A DNA stretch of 10,109 nucleotides from an uncultured Clostridia bacterium (GCA_947165805.1 CAMVBT010000066.1:1-10109), one strand, 5' to 3'. Shown: positions 1 through 6,528, counted from the stretch's first letter. Notes: generated by a model from the letters alone, not told the origin. Numbers and translations: made by a program.

Positions 1-675
1 GGCAAGGGCGCGATTCAGCCTATCCACAGCGCACTGCATATCGTCCATGAGGAACAGTCCCGCGACGCGTGTATGGCCGCACCGGAACAGGTGGTCGGTG
101 ACCATCTTCCCTGCCGCTTCATCGTCCAGCGCCACGCACGGGCTGTCCGCCCACGGGTACTTGGCGTTGAAGAACACGACGGGTATATTGCTGCGTTTCA
201 GCTCGCGGTAGAGCTCAATGTTCGGGTTGGGCAGAGCGCTTTTGGACGGCTCGATTATCAGGCCGCGGACTCCGTTCGCGATCATGCTCGTGAGAGCCTG
301 CGTTTCCTCGGCAACGCGGTTATGGGTCGTTGCGAGCGTCATCGGGCAGTTCGCGTCATTGAGCACGCTCTCGATGCCGGTGACTATATGCGGGAAGATG
401 TAATCGCTGAAATATGTCGATATAACGCCGATATTGCGGCTGACCGTGTGCGGCGCCGCGGCAGCGCTCTTGACGAATGTGCCGCTCCCGCGGACACGGC
501 AGAGTATATTGTCGCGTTCGAGCTGCATGAGCGCCTGTCTTACCGTCTGTCTGCTGACACCGTGTACGGCGCAGAGCTCCTTCTCGGTAAGGAAGCGGTC
601 GTTAGGCTTCATACCGTTCGCGGATATGTATTCCTTCACCCATTCGACTATTGTCATGTATTTGTAATCTTCCAT
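1..675 (-). CDS. araR: AraR-like GntR/LacI-family transcriptional repressor (C-terminus cut by window edge)
   Basis: The minus-strand frame is open from an ATG at 675 to the window edge, giving 225 residues of what is probably a protein of about 360. Residues 5-70 form a GntR winged helix-turn-helix, with FLTEKELCAVHGVSRQTVRQ followed by a wing ending RGSGTF. From about residue 80 (NIGVISTYFSDYIFPHIVTG) a LacI/periplasmic-binding-like effector domain begins. This GntR-head plus LacI-tail architecture, together with the phrases GLIIEPSKSALPNPNI and TDHLFRCGHTRVAG, matches Bacillus AraR as I know it. AraR represses arabinose and arabinan use genes and is released by L-arabinose. A GAGGTGGAG ribosome binding site lies upstream of the ATG. 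The ligand is inferred from family; xylose or another pentose remains possible. No sugar genes are visible; they may lie beyond the edge. Confidence 0.88.
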   Translation of the reverse strand, partial: MEDYKYMTIVEWVKEYISANGMKPNDRFLTEKELCAVHGVSRQTVRQALMQLERDNILCRVRGSGTFVKSAAAAPHTVSRNIGVISTYFSDYIFPHIVTGIESVLNDANCPMTLATTHNRVAEETQALTSMIANGVRGLIIEPSKSALPNPNIELYRELKRSNIPVVFFNAKYPWADSPCVALDDEAAGKMVTDHLFRCGHTRVAGLFLMDDMQCAVDRLNRALA

Positions 676-727
676 AACGCTCTCACTCCACCTCTGCAAT
701 GCCGGCAGTGCTTATACTTGTACTAAC

Positions 728-756
728 ATCATAACATATTTTTCGCGGATTGTAAA
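728..756 (-). promoter_or_regulatory. Promoter of the AraR-like repressor gene
   Basis: On the minus strand, a -35 box TTTACA (756-751) and a -10 box TATGAT (733-728) are separated by 17 bases. The expected start of transcription is near 721, which leaves a leader of about 46 bases before the ATG at 675. Confidence 0.7.
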
Positions 757-786
757 TACAAATTCTGCGTGTACAGACAAATTTGT
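750..786. promoter_or_regulatory. Two inverted repeats over and upstream of the araR -35 box (putative operators)
   Basis: TTGTA-AA-TACAA at 750-761 is a perfect inverted repeat that covers the -35 box of the minus-strand promoter. ACAAATTTGT at 777-786 is a perfect palindrome just upstream of it. Both contain the TTGT/ACAA half-site style known for AraR operators, and their centres are 26 bases apart. Autoregulation by the adjacent repressor is the natural inference. The rest of the 676-985 spacer is AT-rich and I see no gene in it. Confidence 0.45.
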
Positions 787-917
787 AATTACATACAATA
801 AACTGTACCTCGCCATTGTGCAATATGACCATAGGGTGTTTCGCGATTCGGCAGCTCGTTTTTTTAATTATAAAGGTAGTAAATTCAAAAAAACCGGAAA
901 ATATTTCGTTTTACCTA

Positions 918-946
918 TTGACATTTGAGACTGTGTATGTTATACT
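918..946 (+). promoter_or_regulatory. Promoter of the YtrA-type ABC operon
   Basis: A consensus -35 box TTGACA (918-923) and a -10 box TATACT (941-946) are separated by exactly 17 bases. The transcription start is expected near 953. It should drive the regulator and the downstream transporter genes, since no other promoter is evident before 4782. Confidence 0.85.
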
Positions 947-954
947 GTGCATAG

Positions 955-966
955 TGTATATATACA
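955..966. promoter_or_regulatory. Perfect 12-bp palindrome at the transcription start: likely YtrA-type operator
   Basis: TGTATATATACA at 955-966 is a perfect palindrome just after the -10 box, at or next to the expected start site, and about 20 bases before the regulator's ATG. A dimeric GntR protein bound here would block the promoter. That the adjacent YtrA-type protein binds here is inference from position and symmetry. Confidence 0.55.
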
Positions 967-985
967 ATTTTTTCTCGGAGGAACT

Positions 986-1372
986 ATGGATATTTTATTG
1001 TTGACCTCGTCCGACGAGCCTATCTATCAGCAGATAGTCTCACAAGTCAAGGCGCAGATAATAGCCGGAGAGCTCAAGGCCGGGGACGCCCTGCCTTCGA
1101 TGCGCACCCTCGCCGCTCAGCTGCGCATAAGCGTCATAACCACCAAGCGCGCCTATGAGGAGCTGGAGCGCGACGGCTATATCGAGAACTTCGCCGGAAA
1201 GGGCTGCTTCGTAAAAACGCAGAACACCGACTTCCTGCGCGAAGAAACAGTGCGCCGGACCGAGGAGCTTCTCGCGAAAGCCTGCGAAAAAGCACGGCTC
1301 TGCGGCCTGAGCGTGGACGACCTCAAGGAAATGATAGAATTGATGTATTCGGAGGAAACTGACAATGACTGA
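986..1372 (+). CDS. GntR-family transcriptional regulator, YtrA subfamily
   Basis: A 128-residue protein. The ATG at 986 is preferred over an upstream GTG because GGAGGA (977-982) lies at the right distance from it. Residues 12-75 form the GntR winged helix-turn-helix (PIYQQIVSQVKAQIIAGEL, then LPSMRTLAAQLRISVITTKR, then a wing ending GKGCFV). Only a short helical tail of about 50 residues follows, which is the mark of the YtrA subfamily; these lack a large ligand-binding domain and usually repress an adjacent ABC transporter operon. The stop overlaps the ATPase start by 8 bases, so the two are translationally coupled. The palindrome at 955-966 is its probable site. In Bacillus, YtrA responds to cell-wall-acting antibiotics; whether that applies here is unknown. 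Confidence 0.93.
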   Translation: MDILLLTSSDEPIYQQIVSQVKAQIIAGELKAGDALPSMRTLAAQLRISVITTKRAYEELERDGYIENFAGKGCFVKTQNTDFLREETVRRTEELLAKACEKARLCGLSVDDLKEMIELMYSEETDND

Positions 1373-2243
1373 ATATGAAAACGCAATTGAGATAAGCGGT
1401 CTCACCAAGAAATACGACGGCTTCACGCTCGACAATGTGAGCTTCAATGTTCCCAAGGGCAGCATAATGGGCTTCATCGGGCAGAACGGCGCCGGCAAGA
1501 CCACGACTATCCGCTCCCTGCTCAACATCATTAAGATCGACAGCGGTGAGATAAAGCTGCTCGGGCTCGACCACCTCAAAGACGAGTACGAAGTCAAGGA
1601 GCGCATAGCCGTCGTGTTCGACGAGCTGCCCTTCCACGACAGCTTCACAGGCATCGCACTCTCGAAGATGTTCGCTGGACTGTACGGCGCGTGGGACGAG
1701 AAGCGCTTCTTCGAGCTCTGTGACAGGTTCGGGCTCCCCACAAAGAAAAAGCTCGGCAAGTTCTCAAAGGGCATGAAAATGAAGATGCAGATAGCCACCG
1801 CCCTCTCGCATAACGCCGAGCTGCTCATAATGGACGAGGCTACCACGGGTCTCGACCCCGTCGTAAGAAACGAGATACTCGATATGTTCCGCGAGTACCT
1901 CATGGACGAGAAAAGGTCGATACTCATGTCCTCACACATCACCAGCGACCTCGAAAAGATCGCGGACAGCGTGACCTTCATCGACCGCGGAAAGATACTT
2001 CTCATGGGCTACAAGGACGACGTGCTCGACACACACGCCCTGATGAAATGCACCAAGGCGGAATACGCCGACATCGACCCCGGCGACTTCATCAGCGCGC
2101 GCGTCAGCGACTTCGGCGCGGAGCTGATGATACCGGACAGAGCCTCCGCATTGAAGAAATATTCCGGTGCGGCTATCGAAAAGGCCACGCTCGAAGAGAT
2201 AATGCTGTTCTACGTCAACCGTGAAAAGAAGGAATGGCAATAA
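1365..2243 (+). CDS. ABC transporter ATP-binding protein (YtrB/BcrA-like)
   Basis: A 292-residue nucleotide-binding subunit; the ATG at 1365 follows GGAGGAA (1351-1357). Walker A is GQNGAGKTT (39-47), Walker B is LLIMDEATTGLDP (153-165) with catalytic Glu158, and the switch histidine is His191 in SSHIT. The signature loop reads FSKGM (133-137) in place of LSGGQ, and the Q-loop region reads VVFDELPF (83-90) without the usual glutamine. Both deviations occur in ATPases of the YtrB type that pair with ABC-2 permeases, so I read it as functional. A C-terminal extension of about 70 residues follows the ATPase core. It should pair with the two permeases downstream to form an exporter or an antibiotic-resistance pump. 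The substrate cannot be read from the sequence. Confidence 0.93.
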   Translation: MTEYENAIEISGLTKKYDGFTLDNVSFNVPKGSIMGFIGQNGAGKTTTIRSLLNIIKIDSGEIKLLGLDHLKDEYEVKERIAVVFDELPFHDSFTGIALSKMFAGLYGAWDEKRFFELCDRFGLPTKKKLGKFSKGMKMKMQIATALSHNAELLIMDEATTGLDPVVRNEILDMFREYLMDEKRSILMSSHITSDLEKIADSVTFIDRGKILLMGYKDDVLDTHALMKCTKAEYADIDPGDFISARVSDFGAELMIPDRASALKKYSGAAIEKATLEEIMLFYVNREKKEWQ

Positions 2244-2253
2244 AGGAGGGGTC

Positions 2254-2345
2254 ATAAGTATGAAGATCAAAGATCTTCATACTTATAACTTCAATGCTCA
2301 CGTTCGGAGCGAACGTGTTTTGCTGCGCAAAAACGCATTAAAGTT
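2254..2345 (+). repeat. Structured intercistronic segment: long perfect hairpin plus three-way fold
   Basis: The spacer between the ATPase and first permease is almost wholly self-complementary. A 15-bp perfect stem with a 3-base loop spans 2254-2268/2272-2286. Directly after it, an outer stem 2287-2297/2335-2345 (10 of 11 pairs) encloses two hairpins: CACGTTCG/CGAACGTG (2299-2306/2310-2317) and TTTTGC/GCAAAA (2318-2323/2327-2332). The permease's ribosome binding site follows at once. No T-run follows either structure, so it is not a typical terminator. It may be an RNA processing or attenuation site that sets ATPase-to-permease ratio, or an inserted palindromic repeat element. Confidence 0.7.
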
Positions 2346-2355
2346 AAAGGAGTGA
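2260..2355 (+). CDS. Possible small ORF (31 residues) within the structured spacer
   Basis: An AAAGGAGG ribosome binding site (2242-2249) is followed after 10 bases by an ATG at 2260. The frame runs 31 codons to a TGA at 2353, inside the ribosome binding region of the next gene. The peptide starts MKIKDLHTYNF and is basic, with no recognised domain or membrane segment. Spacing and coupling look like a genuine leader or small gene. Against this, the first nine codons are part of a perfect palindrome and the whole frame lies in stem structures, so the peptide may be a by-product of an inserted repeat that separated the ribosome binding site from its original gene. Confidence 0.3.
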   Translation: MKIKDLHTYNFNAHVRSERVLLRKNALKLKE

Positions 2356-2360
2356 TTATA

Positions 2361-3140
2361 ATGAAGAAAGGCTCTTTTTCGGGACTTCTTTACCGCGAGT
2401 TCTATCTTTCAAGAAAGTCATACATCACGGGACTGATAATGTTCGCCGCGACCGCCGTTTTCGGCTGGCTCATACTTATGAGCTTTCATTACGGAAACCT
2501 CGCGAAAATGATCGACGTTGTCGCGGGAGAAAACGCGAGTCCCTCGACGTTCGACATTGACGGTATAAAGCAGAAGATGACCGACACAGTATATCTTTTG
2601 ATGAAGGGTATGCCGGGACTCATGGCTATGACGTTCCTGTTTTCCGGCACCGATATTGCGGGCAAGGACGAGATATCTATATGGCAGAGATTCGCGAAAT
2701 GCACGCCCGTCACGCCCGCTGTGCGCGCCTTTGTCAAGATGCTGATGACGCTCATCGCGTCGTCGCTGTCCGTCGGTCTCGCGGTCGGGTATATCCTCAT
2801 TATCGACCTGCTCGCGGGCACCACGGTCACTTATACCGAGCTTGCCTGTGTCGTAACGGCTGCGGCTGCCGTAACTGTGCTCTCCGTCGTCGCGCAGATA
2901 TACATCCGTGCTTTTCGCGGGATGGACAAGGGAATGTTAGCTCTGATAGTTACCGTTATAGTGACAGAGCTGACCATAATGGTCATCAACTATCCGTCGA
3001 AAAAAACAAACGATCAGGCGGAGCTCGATCTTGCCGCGCTCTGCGAGCAGGTGTTCCCGTTCACTCCGCTGATATTCGCGGGAGTGTTCGCAGTGGGATT
3101 TGCCGTGCTGTATATCATGTACAGAAGGAGGGAGAAATAA
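2361..3140 (+). CDS. ABC-2 type transporter permease, first of two
   Basis: A 259-residue integral membrane protein. The ATG at 2361 is chosen over a GTG at 2352 because AAAGGAG (2346-2352) overlaps that GTG and fits the ATG. About six membrane segments are visible near residues 22-43, 84-98, 126-150, 158-182, 192-212 and 233-254, with a basic tail RRREK. The arrangement fits the ABC-2 permeases found with YtrB-like ATPases. The N-terminus (SGLLYREFYLSRKSYI) resembles that of the following permease (SGLLYKNFRINRSSMI), so the two are probably paralogues that form a heterodimer. The stop lies three bases before the next ATG. Substrate unknown. Confidence 0.85.
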   Translation: MKKGSFSGLLYREFYLSRKSYITGLIMFAATAVFGWLILMSFHYGNLAKMIDVVAGENASPSTFDIDGIKQKMTDTVYLLMKGMPGLMAMTFLFSGTDIAGKDEISIWQRFAKCTPVTPAVRAFVKMLMTLIASSLSVGLAVGYILIIDLLAGTTVTYTELACVVTAAAAVTVLSVVAQIYIRAFRGMDKGMLALIVTVIVTELTIMVINYPSKKTNDQAELDLAALCEQVFPFTPLIFAGVFAVGFAVLYIMYRRREK

Positions 3141-3143
3141 GCC

Positions 3144-3893
3144 ATGTCGGGACTGCTTTACAAAAACTTCCGCATCAACAGATCGTCGATGATATTTACG
3201 CTCGTGACCGCGATACTCTGCGGCCTTACGCTTATTTTCGCGGCGCTGTTCGGCTATACGCTTCGAGGCGTGACTCCTGTAGAACCCGCTTCCGCTTCCT
3301 CTACAGACGTCCTGACCGCTTCTTCCGCCTGCTATTTTCTCGCTTTCTGGCTGCCGTCCATGGCGAGCGCAACGCTGTTCCATGCCGACGAGAACAAGAC
3401 CTGCTGCGCGTTCGCTATGTCTCTGCCGCAGGGCGCTAAGGGTCACGTCGAAGCTAAATACTATTATCTTCTCATACAGGCTCTCGGCATTCTGTTCATA
3501 ATGTTCATCACCGACACCATACTGACCGCTATGCTCGGAGGAACGGTAAGCACCACCGCGGTACTGCCTCTCCTGTTCAGCCTGCATCTCTTCCTCGCGG
3601 CTGTGGAGATACCGTTCATGATACTCTTCGGCGCAGACCGCGGCCTCCAGATAAAGGGCGGCGTGGTACTTGCCGTATTTGCCATGGTCGCGGTGTATTT
3701 CCTGTTCGGCGATATTTCATGGTTTATTGAAAACGAAGATGACCCGTTGGGCGCATTCATGGCATGGCTCGGGAGCGGGGACATTATTTTCTGGCTGGCG
3801 CTGTTCCCGTACATCTCGATAGCGGCGTACTACATCTCCTGCAAGATATCGGTGAAGATATACAGAAAGGGGGCGGAGAGCTATGAGCAGTGA
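3144..3893 (+). CDS. ABC-2 type transporter permease, second of two
   Basis: A 249-residue membrane protein with about six hydrophobic segments (near 16-40, 57-80, 107-130, 137-160, 170-187 and 212-235). It starts at 3144, with a GGAGGGAG ribosome binding site inside the end of the previous gene. The cytoplasmic stretch DENKTCCAFAMSLPQGAKG after segment 2 resembles the conserved loop of ABC-2 permeases that work with YtrB-type ATPases. Its end overlaps the CPBP gene by 11 bases, which indicates one transcript and coupled translation. With its paralogue and the upstream ATPase it should complete an ABC exporter. Confidence 0.85.
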   Translation: MSGLLYKNFRINRSSMIFTLVTAILCGLTLIFAALFGYTLRGVTPVEPASASSTDVLTASSACYFLAFWLPSMASATLFHADENKTCCAFAMSLPQGAKGHVEAKYYYLLIQALGILFIMFITDTILTAMLGGTVSTTAVLPLLFSLHLFLAAVEIPFMILFGADRGLQIKGGVVLAVFAMVAVYFLFGDISWFIENEDDPLGAFMAWLGSGDIIFWLALFPYISIAAYYISCKISVKIYRKGAESYEQ

Positions 3894-4782
3894 TAAGAAG
3901 CTTACGGTAAAAAGGCTTGTGATATTTCTTGTCCTCGCGTTTCTTCCGTTTTGCATCATCGTTCCCGTGATGTGGTCGTATTTCGGCGAGCCGATATACG
4001 CGTCGGAGAACCCCGACACAGTGGTCGCGAACTACTGTGTAGGCGTGTTCGGAATGATGGTACCGTCGATAGCGCACCTGCTCACCCGCCTTATCACGAA
4101 GGAGGGCTTCAGGAACACCTACCTCGGGCTGAATACAAAAGGAAAAATGGGATATTACGCGGCTTCCGTGATCGTTCCGCTCGCGTGTTCGTCGTTATCC
4201 GCGGTGCTGGTATGGGCGTTCTTCATGAACGGCAGCGGCTTCGGCGATACCTTCAACAACTTCAATATACAGAGCATAGGACTGTTTCTGTTACAGTTCG
4301 CGTACTCGCTGATCGTGTTCTTCCCCGCTTTCGGTGAAGAATGGGGCTGGCGCGGCTACATGATGCCCAAGCTCATGGAGCTCATGCCGAAGCCGCTCGC
4401 AGTTATCGCCGGCGGCATTATCTGGGGGCTCTGGCACGCGCCGCTCACCGTTGCGGGACACAATTTCGGCGTTGACTATCCGGGCTATCCGTTCGTCGGC
4501 ATCGGTTTGATGTGCCTTATGTGTACGGCTATGAACGCGTTTATGACGCTTCTTACCGAGAAAACGAAGTCGATATATCCGGCGGCGTTCGTTCACGCGG
4601 TAAACAACAACCTCAGCATTGGCGTGATGTTCACTTTCTTCTCAAACGAGGAAGCAATGATGAAGCTCGGCGGGCTGTCCGCAGTTGAAATGTTTATCCC
4701 GTATATCGGCGTGCTCGCCGTTATCTTCATAATCAGCATGGTTTTTCTTACGAAAAACCATGAATTGACAATTGATAATTGA
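3883..4782 (+). CDS. CPBP-family intramembrane metalloprotease (CAAX protease / bacteriocin-processing family)
   Basis: A 299-residue multi-pass membrane protein. The family's active-site motifs are all present: EEWGWR (Glu152, Glu153, Arg157), WGLWH (His185) and HAVNN (His238, Asn242), spread over the membrane helices as in Abi/CPBP proteases. The glutamates and histidines are the expected catalytic and metal-binding groups. Members cleave within membranes, and several are tied to bacteriocin maturation or self-immunity. It is the last gene of the operon and overlaps the second permease by 11 bases, so it probably acts with the transporter, for example by processing or degrading a peptide that the pump handles; this is inference. 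The last residues (ELTIDN) and the stop are encoded by the AATTGAY repeat, so the original C-terminus may have been replaced. Confidence 0.92.
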   Translation: MSSDKKLTVKRLVIFLVLAFLPFCIIVPVMWSYFGEPIYASENPDTVVANYCVGVFGMMVPSIAHLLTRLITKEGFRNTYLGLNTKGKMGYYAASVIVPLACSSLSAVLVWAFFMNGSGFGDTFNNFNIQSIGLFLLQFAYSLIVFFPAFGEEWGWRGYMMPKLMELMPKPLAVIAGGIIWGLWHAPLTVAGHNFGVDYPGYPFVGIGLMCLMCTAMNAFMTLLTEKTKSIYPAAFVHAVNNNLSIGVMFTFFSNEEAMMKLGGLSAVEMFIPYIGVLAVIFIISMVFLTKNHELTIDN

Positions 4783-4974
4783 CAATTGTGGAGTCTTGTT
4801 CGTTCTTTGTATCGCCGCGTCCGTGCGGCGTTTTGGAACGAACTCAAAGCGTCCTGCTTTGCGCTGCGGCGACTATCTGAATCGTGACGAGACCCGAGGC
4901 CGATGATCGCTTTAAACAGTAATTATATAAATAAAATATCCGTACAGCGATAAAACGATGTACGGATATTTTTT
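4763..4974 (+). repeat. Heptamer-headed repeat element, copy 1 (forward)
   Basis: The head (4763-4788) is AATTGAC-AATTGAT-AATTGAC plus a partial unit. Module A (4799-4819) begins TTCGTTCTTTG and offers pairings TTCGTTC/GAACGAA (4799-4805/4836-4842), CGCCGC/GCGGCG (4813-4818/4825-4830) and CAAAGC/GCTTTG (4845-4850/4856-4861). Module B (4875-4900) begins ATCTGAATCGTG and matches 25 of 26 bases in the reverse complement of 7358-7383. The tail is a hairpin terminator (4933-4974). The same parts recur at 7207-7436, so this is a dispersed family. Similarity may run a little past 4974 (GTCCGC at 4981). I see no coding region in it beyond the end of the protease gene. Confidence 0.8.
4933..4974. terminator. 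Bidirectional intrinsic terminator between convergent genes
   Basis: AAAATATCCGTACA (4933-4946) pairs perfectly with TGTACGGATATTTT (4959-4972). On the plus strand a run of six T follows the paired core; the minus strand also ends in TTTTATTTAT. It sits between the plus-strand ABC operon and the minus-strand purine permease and probably stops transcripts from both sides. Confidence 0.85.
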
Positions 4975-5016
4975 ATGTTCGTCCGCAAAGCAGACCTTGC
5001 CGCTCAGCAGGGACGT

Positions 5017-5106
5017 TTAATAAGCCGGCGGTATGCCCTTTGACCCGGCGGTCATCATCACGCCGAAGTCTGTTAGACCCGCAGTTTTAAGTGTATATGC
5101 TGCCAT
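5017..5106 (-). CDS. Possible 29-residue small ORF downstream of the purine permease
   Basis: An ATG at 5106 opens a 29-codon frame ending in TAA at 5017; the peptide begins MAAYTLKTAGLTDFG. It is in the same frame as the purine permease and separated from that gene's TGA by five sense codons, so readthrough would extend the permease by 34 residues. The ribosome binding site is weak (CAGG about 12 bases upstream). The composition looks protein-like, but I recognise no family. It could be a small protein, the remnant of a lost gene or chance. The rest of the 4983-5121 gap shows nothing else I can name. Confidence 0.25.
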   Translation of the reverse strand: MAAYTLKTAGLTDFGVMMTAGSKGIPPAY

Positions 5107-5121
5107 AATGATCTGCCTGTA

Positions 5122-6483
5122 TCACAGGAATATGTATTTGAGTATGAACAGAACGCAGAGTATATACATTATCGGGTTGACTTCCTTTGCCTTGCCGCAT
5201 AAGAGATGAATGACGACATAAGAGATAACGCCTATCGAAATACCCTCGGCGATGCTGTAGAACAGCGGCATAGCAATTATGCAGAGATACGCGGGGACAG
5301 CCGAGACGTAGTTCTTCTCGTCACATTCGATCTGTGTTATCGAGCTGAACATCAGGAAACCGACAAATATCAGAGCCGGAGCCGTCGCGAAGGACGGTAT
5401 AGCCGTGAATACCGGAGCAAAGAACATCGAAAGCAGGAACAGTATCCCCGTCGTTACGGCGGTAAGACCCGTTCTGCCGCCGGCGCCGACGCCTGCCGCG
5501 GACTCAACGAATGTAGTTGTGGTCGAGGTGCCGAGTACAGCGCCCGCGGAGGTGGCTATCGCGTCCGCGAGGAGCGCGGGCTTGACTCCCGGGAGCTTGC
5601 CGTTCTCGTCGAGCATATCCGCCTTGGACGCTACGCCGATGAGTGTTCCGAGCGTATTGAACAGGTCAACGAACAGGAACGAGAATACAACTATTATGTA
5701 GTTCACGATGCCTACCGCACTGAAATCAAGGTTGAAGCACTGGCCGAATGTAAGGCCGATAGCCGAGAAGTCCGTCATCGTGAACGTCGGGATAAGCGAA
5801 TAGAATCCGGCATCAGGCGCGGGAACATACAGCCCGCAGAGCTCGCAGATTATGCCGAGTATCCATGTGCCGAAAATGCCTATGAGCAGCGAACCGGGTA
5901 CGTGTCTGATATACATTATCGCCATAGCGAGAGTTCCGATTATCGCAAGCAGAGCGCATATACCGGAGGTCTGGAAGCTGTCACGGAAGTTCACCAGCGC
6001 GACAAGGGTCGAGGAGTCAACGGCTATACCGGCGTTCTGGAGGCCTATGAACGCGATAAACAGGCCGATGCCGACGGAGATCGCTCTTTTCAGCGCAAGC
6101 GGTATGCAGTTGAATAATGCCTCGCGGACGTTGGTTATCGAGAGGATTATGAAGATGATGCCCTCAATGAATACCGCGAACAGGGCTACCTGCCATGTGT
6201 AGCCGTTGCCGAGTACGACATTATACGCAAAATAGGCGTTGAGTCCCATGCTCGCGGACAGCGCAAAGGGCAGATTTGCCATAAGTCCCATGCATATCGT
6301 TCCTCTGAACGATGCGAGGCAGGTCGCAAGCCTTACCGCGTTTGCGTCCATTCCCGCCGCGGAAAGTATGCTCGGGTTCACGGCAAGTATGTATGCCATT
6401 GTCATGAAGTTCGTGATACCCGCAAGTATCTCGGTCTTCACGTTTGTATTGTGCTGTTTCAGTTTAAAAATTCTTTCAAGCAT
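5122..6483 (-). CDS. NCS2-family purine permease (AzgA/PbuG-type guanine/hypoxanthine transporter)
   Basis: A 453-residue polytopic membrane protein of the length usual for the AzgA branch of the NCS2 nucleobase:cation symporters. It starts at the ATG at 6483, with purine-rich GAGG and AGGGGG stretches just upstream. Family phrases include ITNFMTMAYILAVNP near the N-terminus, ANLPFALSASMGLNAYFAY, and STTTTFVESAAGVGAGGRTG in the substrate-binding half. It should import hypoxanthine, guanine or adenine with protons. Such genes often sit behind a purine riboswitch, but the leader here is only about 40 bases and shows none. In the first conserved region the sequence reads ASFRGT where relatives have a small or hydrophobic residue in place of Arg. 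It is transcribed alone and converges on the ABC operon. Confidence 0.93.
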   Translation of the reverse strand: MLERIFKLKQHNTNVKTEILAGITNFMTMAYILAVNPSILSAAGMDANAVRLATCLASFRGTICMGLMANLPFALSASMGLNAYFAYNVVLGNGYTWQVALFAVFIEGIIFIILSITNVREALFNCIPLALKRAISVGIGLFIAFIGLQNAGIAVDSSTLVALVNFRDSFQTSGICALLAIIGTLAMAIMYIRHVPGSLLIGIFGTWILGIICELCGLYVPAPDAGFYSLIPTFTMTDFSAIGLTFGQCFNLDFSAVGIVNYIIVVFSFLFVDLFNTLGTLIGVASKADMLDENGKLPGVKPALLADAIATSAGAVLGTSTTTTFVESAAGVGAGGRTGLTAVTTGILFLLSMFFAPVFTAIPSFATAPALIFVGFLMFSSITQIECDEKNYVSAVPAYLCIIAMPLFYSIAEGISIGVISYVVIHLLCGKAKEVNPIMYILCVLFILKYIFL

Positions 6484-6528
6484 TTTTCCTCAACCCCCTT
6501 TAGCGAAGAGATGGTTTTCTGCTATTAA

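Noticed and set aside
73..726. Plus-strand open frame at the window start
   Set aside because: The opposite strand encodes an AraR-like protein with a clear helix-turn-helix, promoter and ribosome binding site; the plus-strand translation has no recognisable domain.
816..1004. Small plus-strand open frame in the araR-ytrA spacer
   Set aside because: No ribosome binding site, it spans the operon promoter and overlaps the regulator start in another frame.
1040..2005. 321-residue minus-strand open frame opposite the regulator and ATPase
   Set aside because: Antisense to two well-supported genes with intact motifs; Ser/Phe-rich composition typical of a shadow frame.
4987..5016. Separate terminator for the purine permease
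   Set aside because: The imperfect pairing in this GC-rich stretch lacks a T-run; the hairpin at 4933-4974 serves both directions.
5206..6117. Long plus-strand open frame opposite the purine permease
   Set aside because: It is rich in Arg, Glu and Tyr, matches no family and is fully antisense to a clear NCS2 permease with promoter and ribosome binding site.
6484..6528. Purine riboswitch in the permease leader
   Set aside because: Only about 40 bases separate the expected transcription start from the ATG, too few for the three-way junction aptamer, and its conserved loops are not seen.
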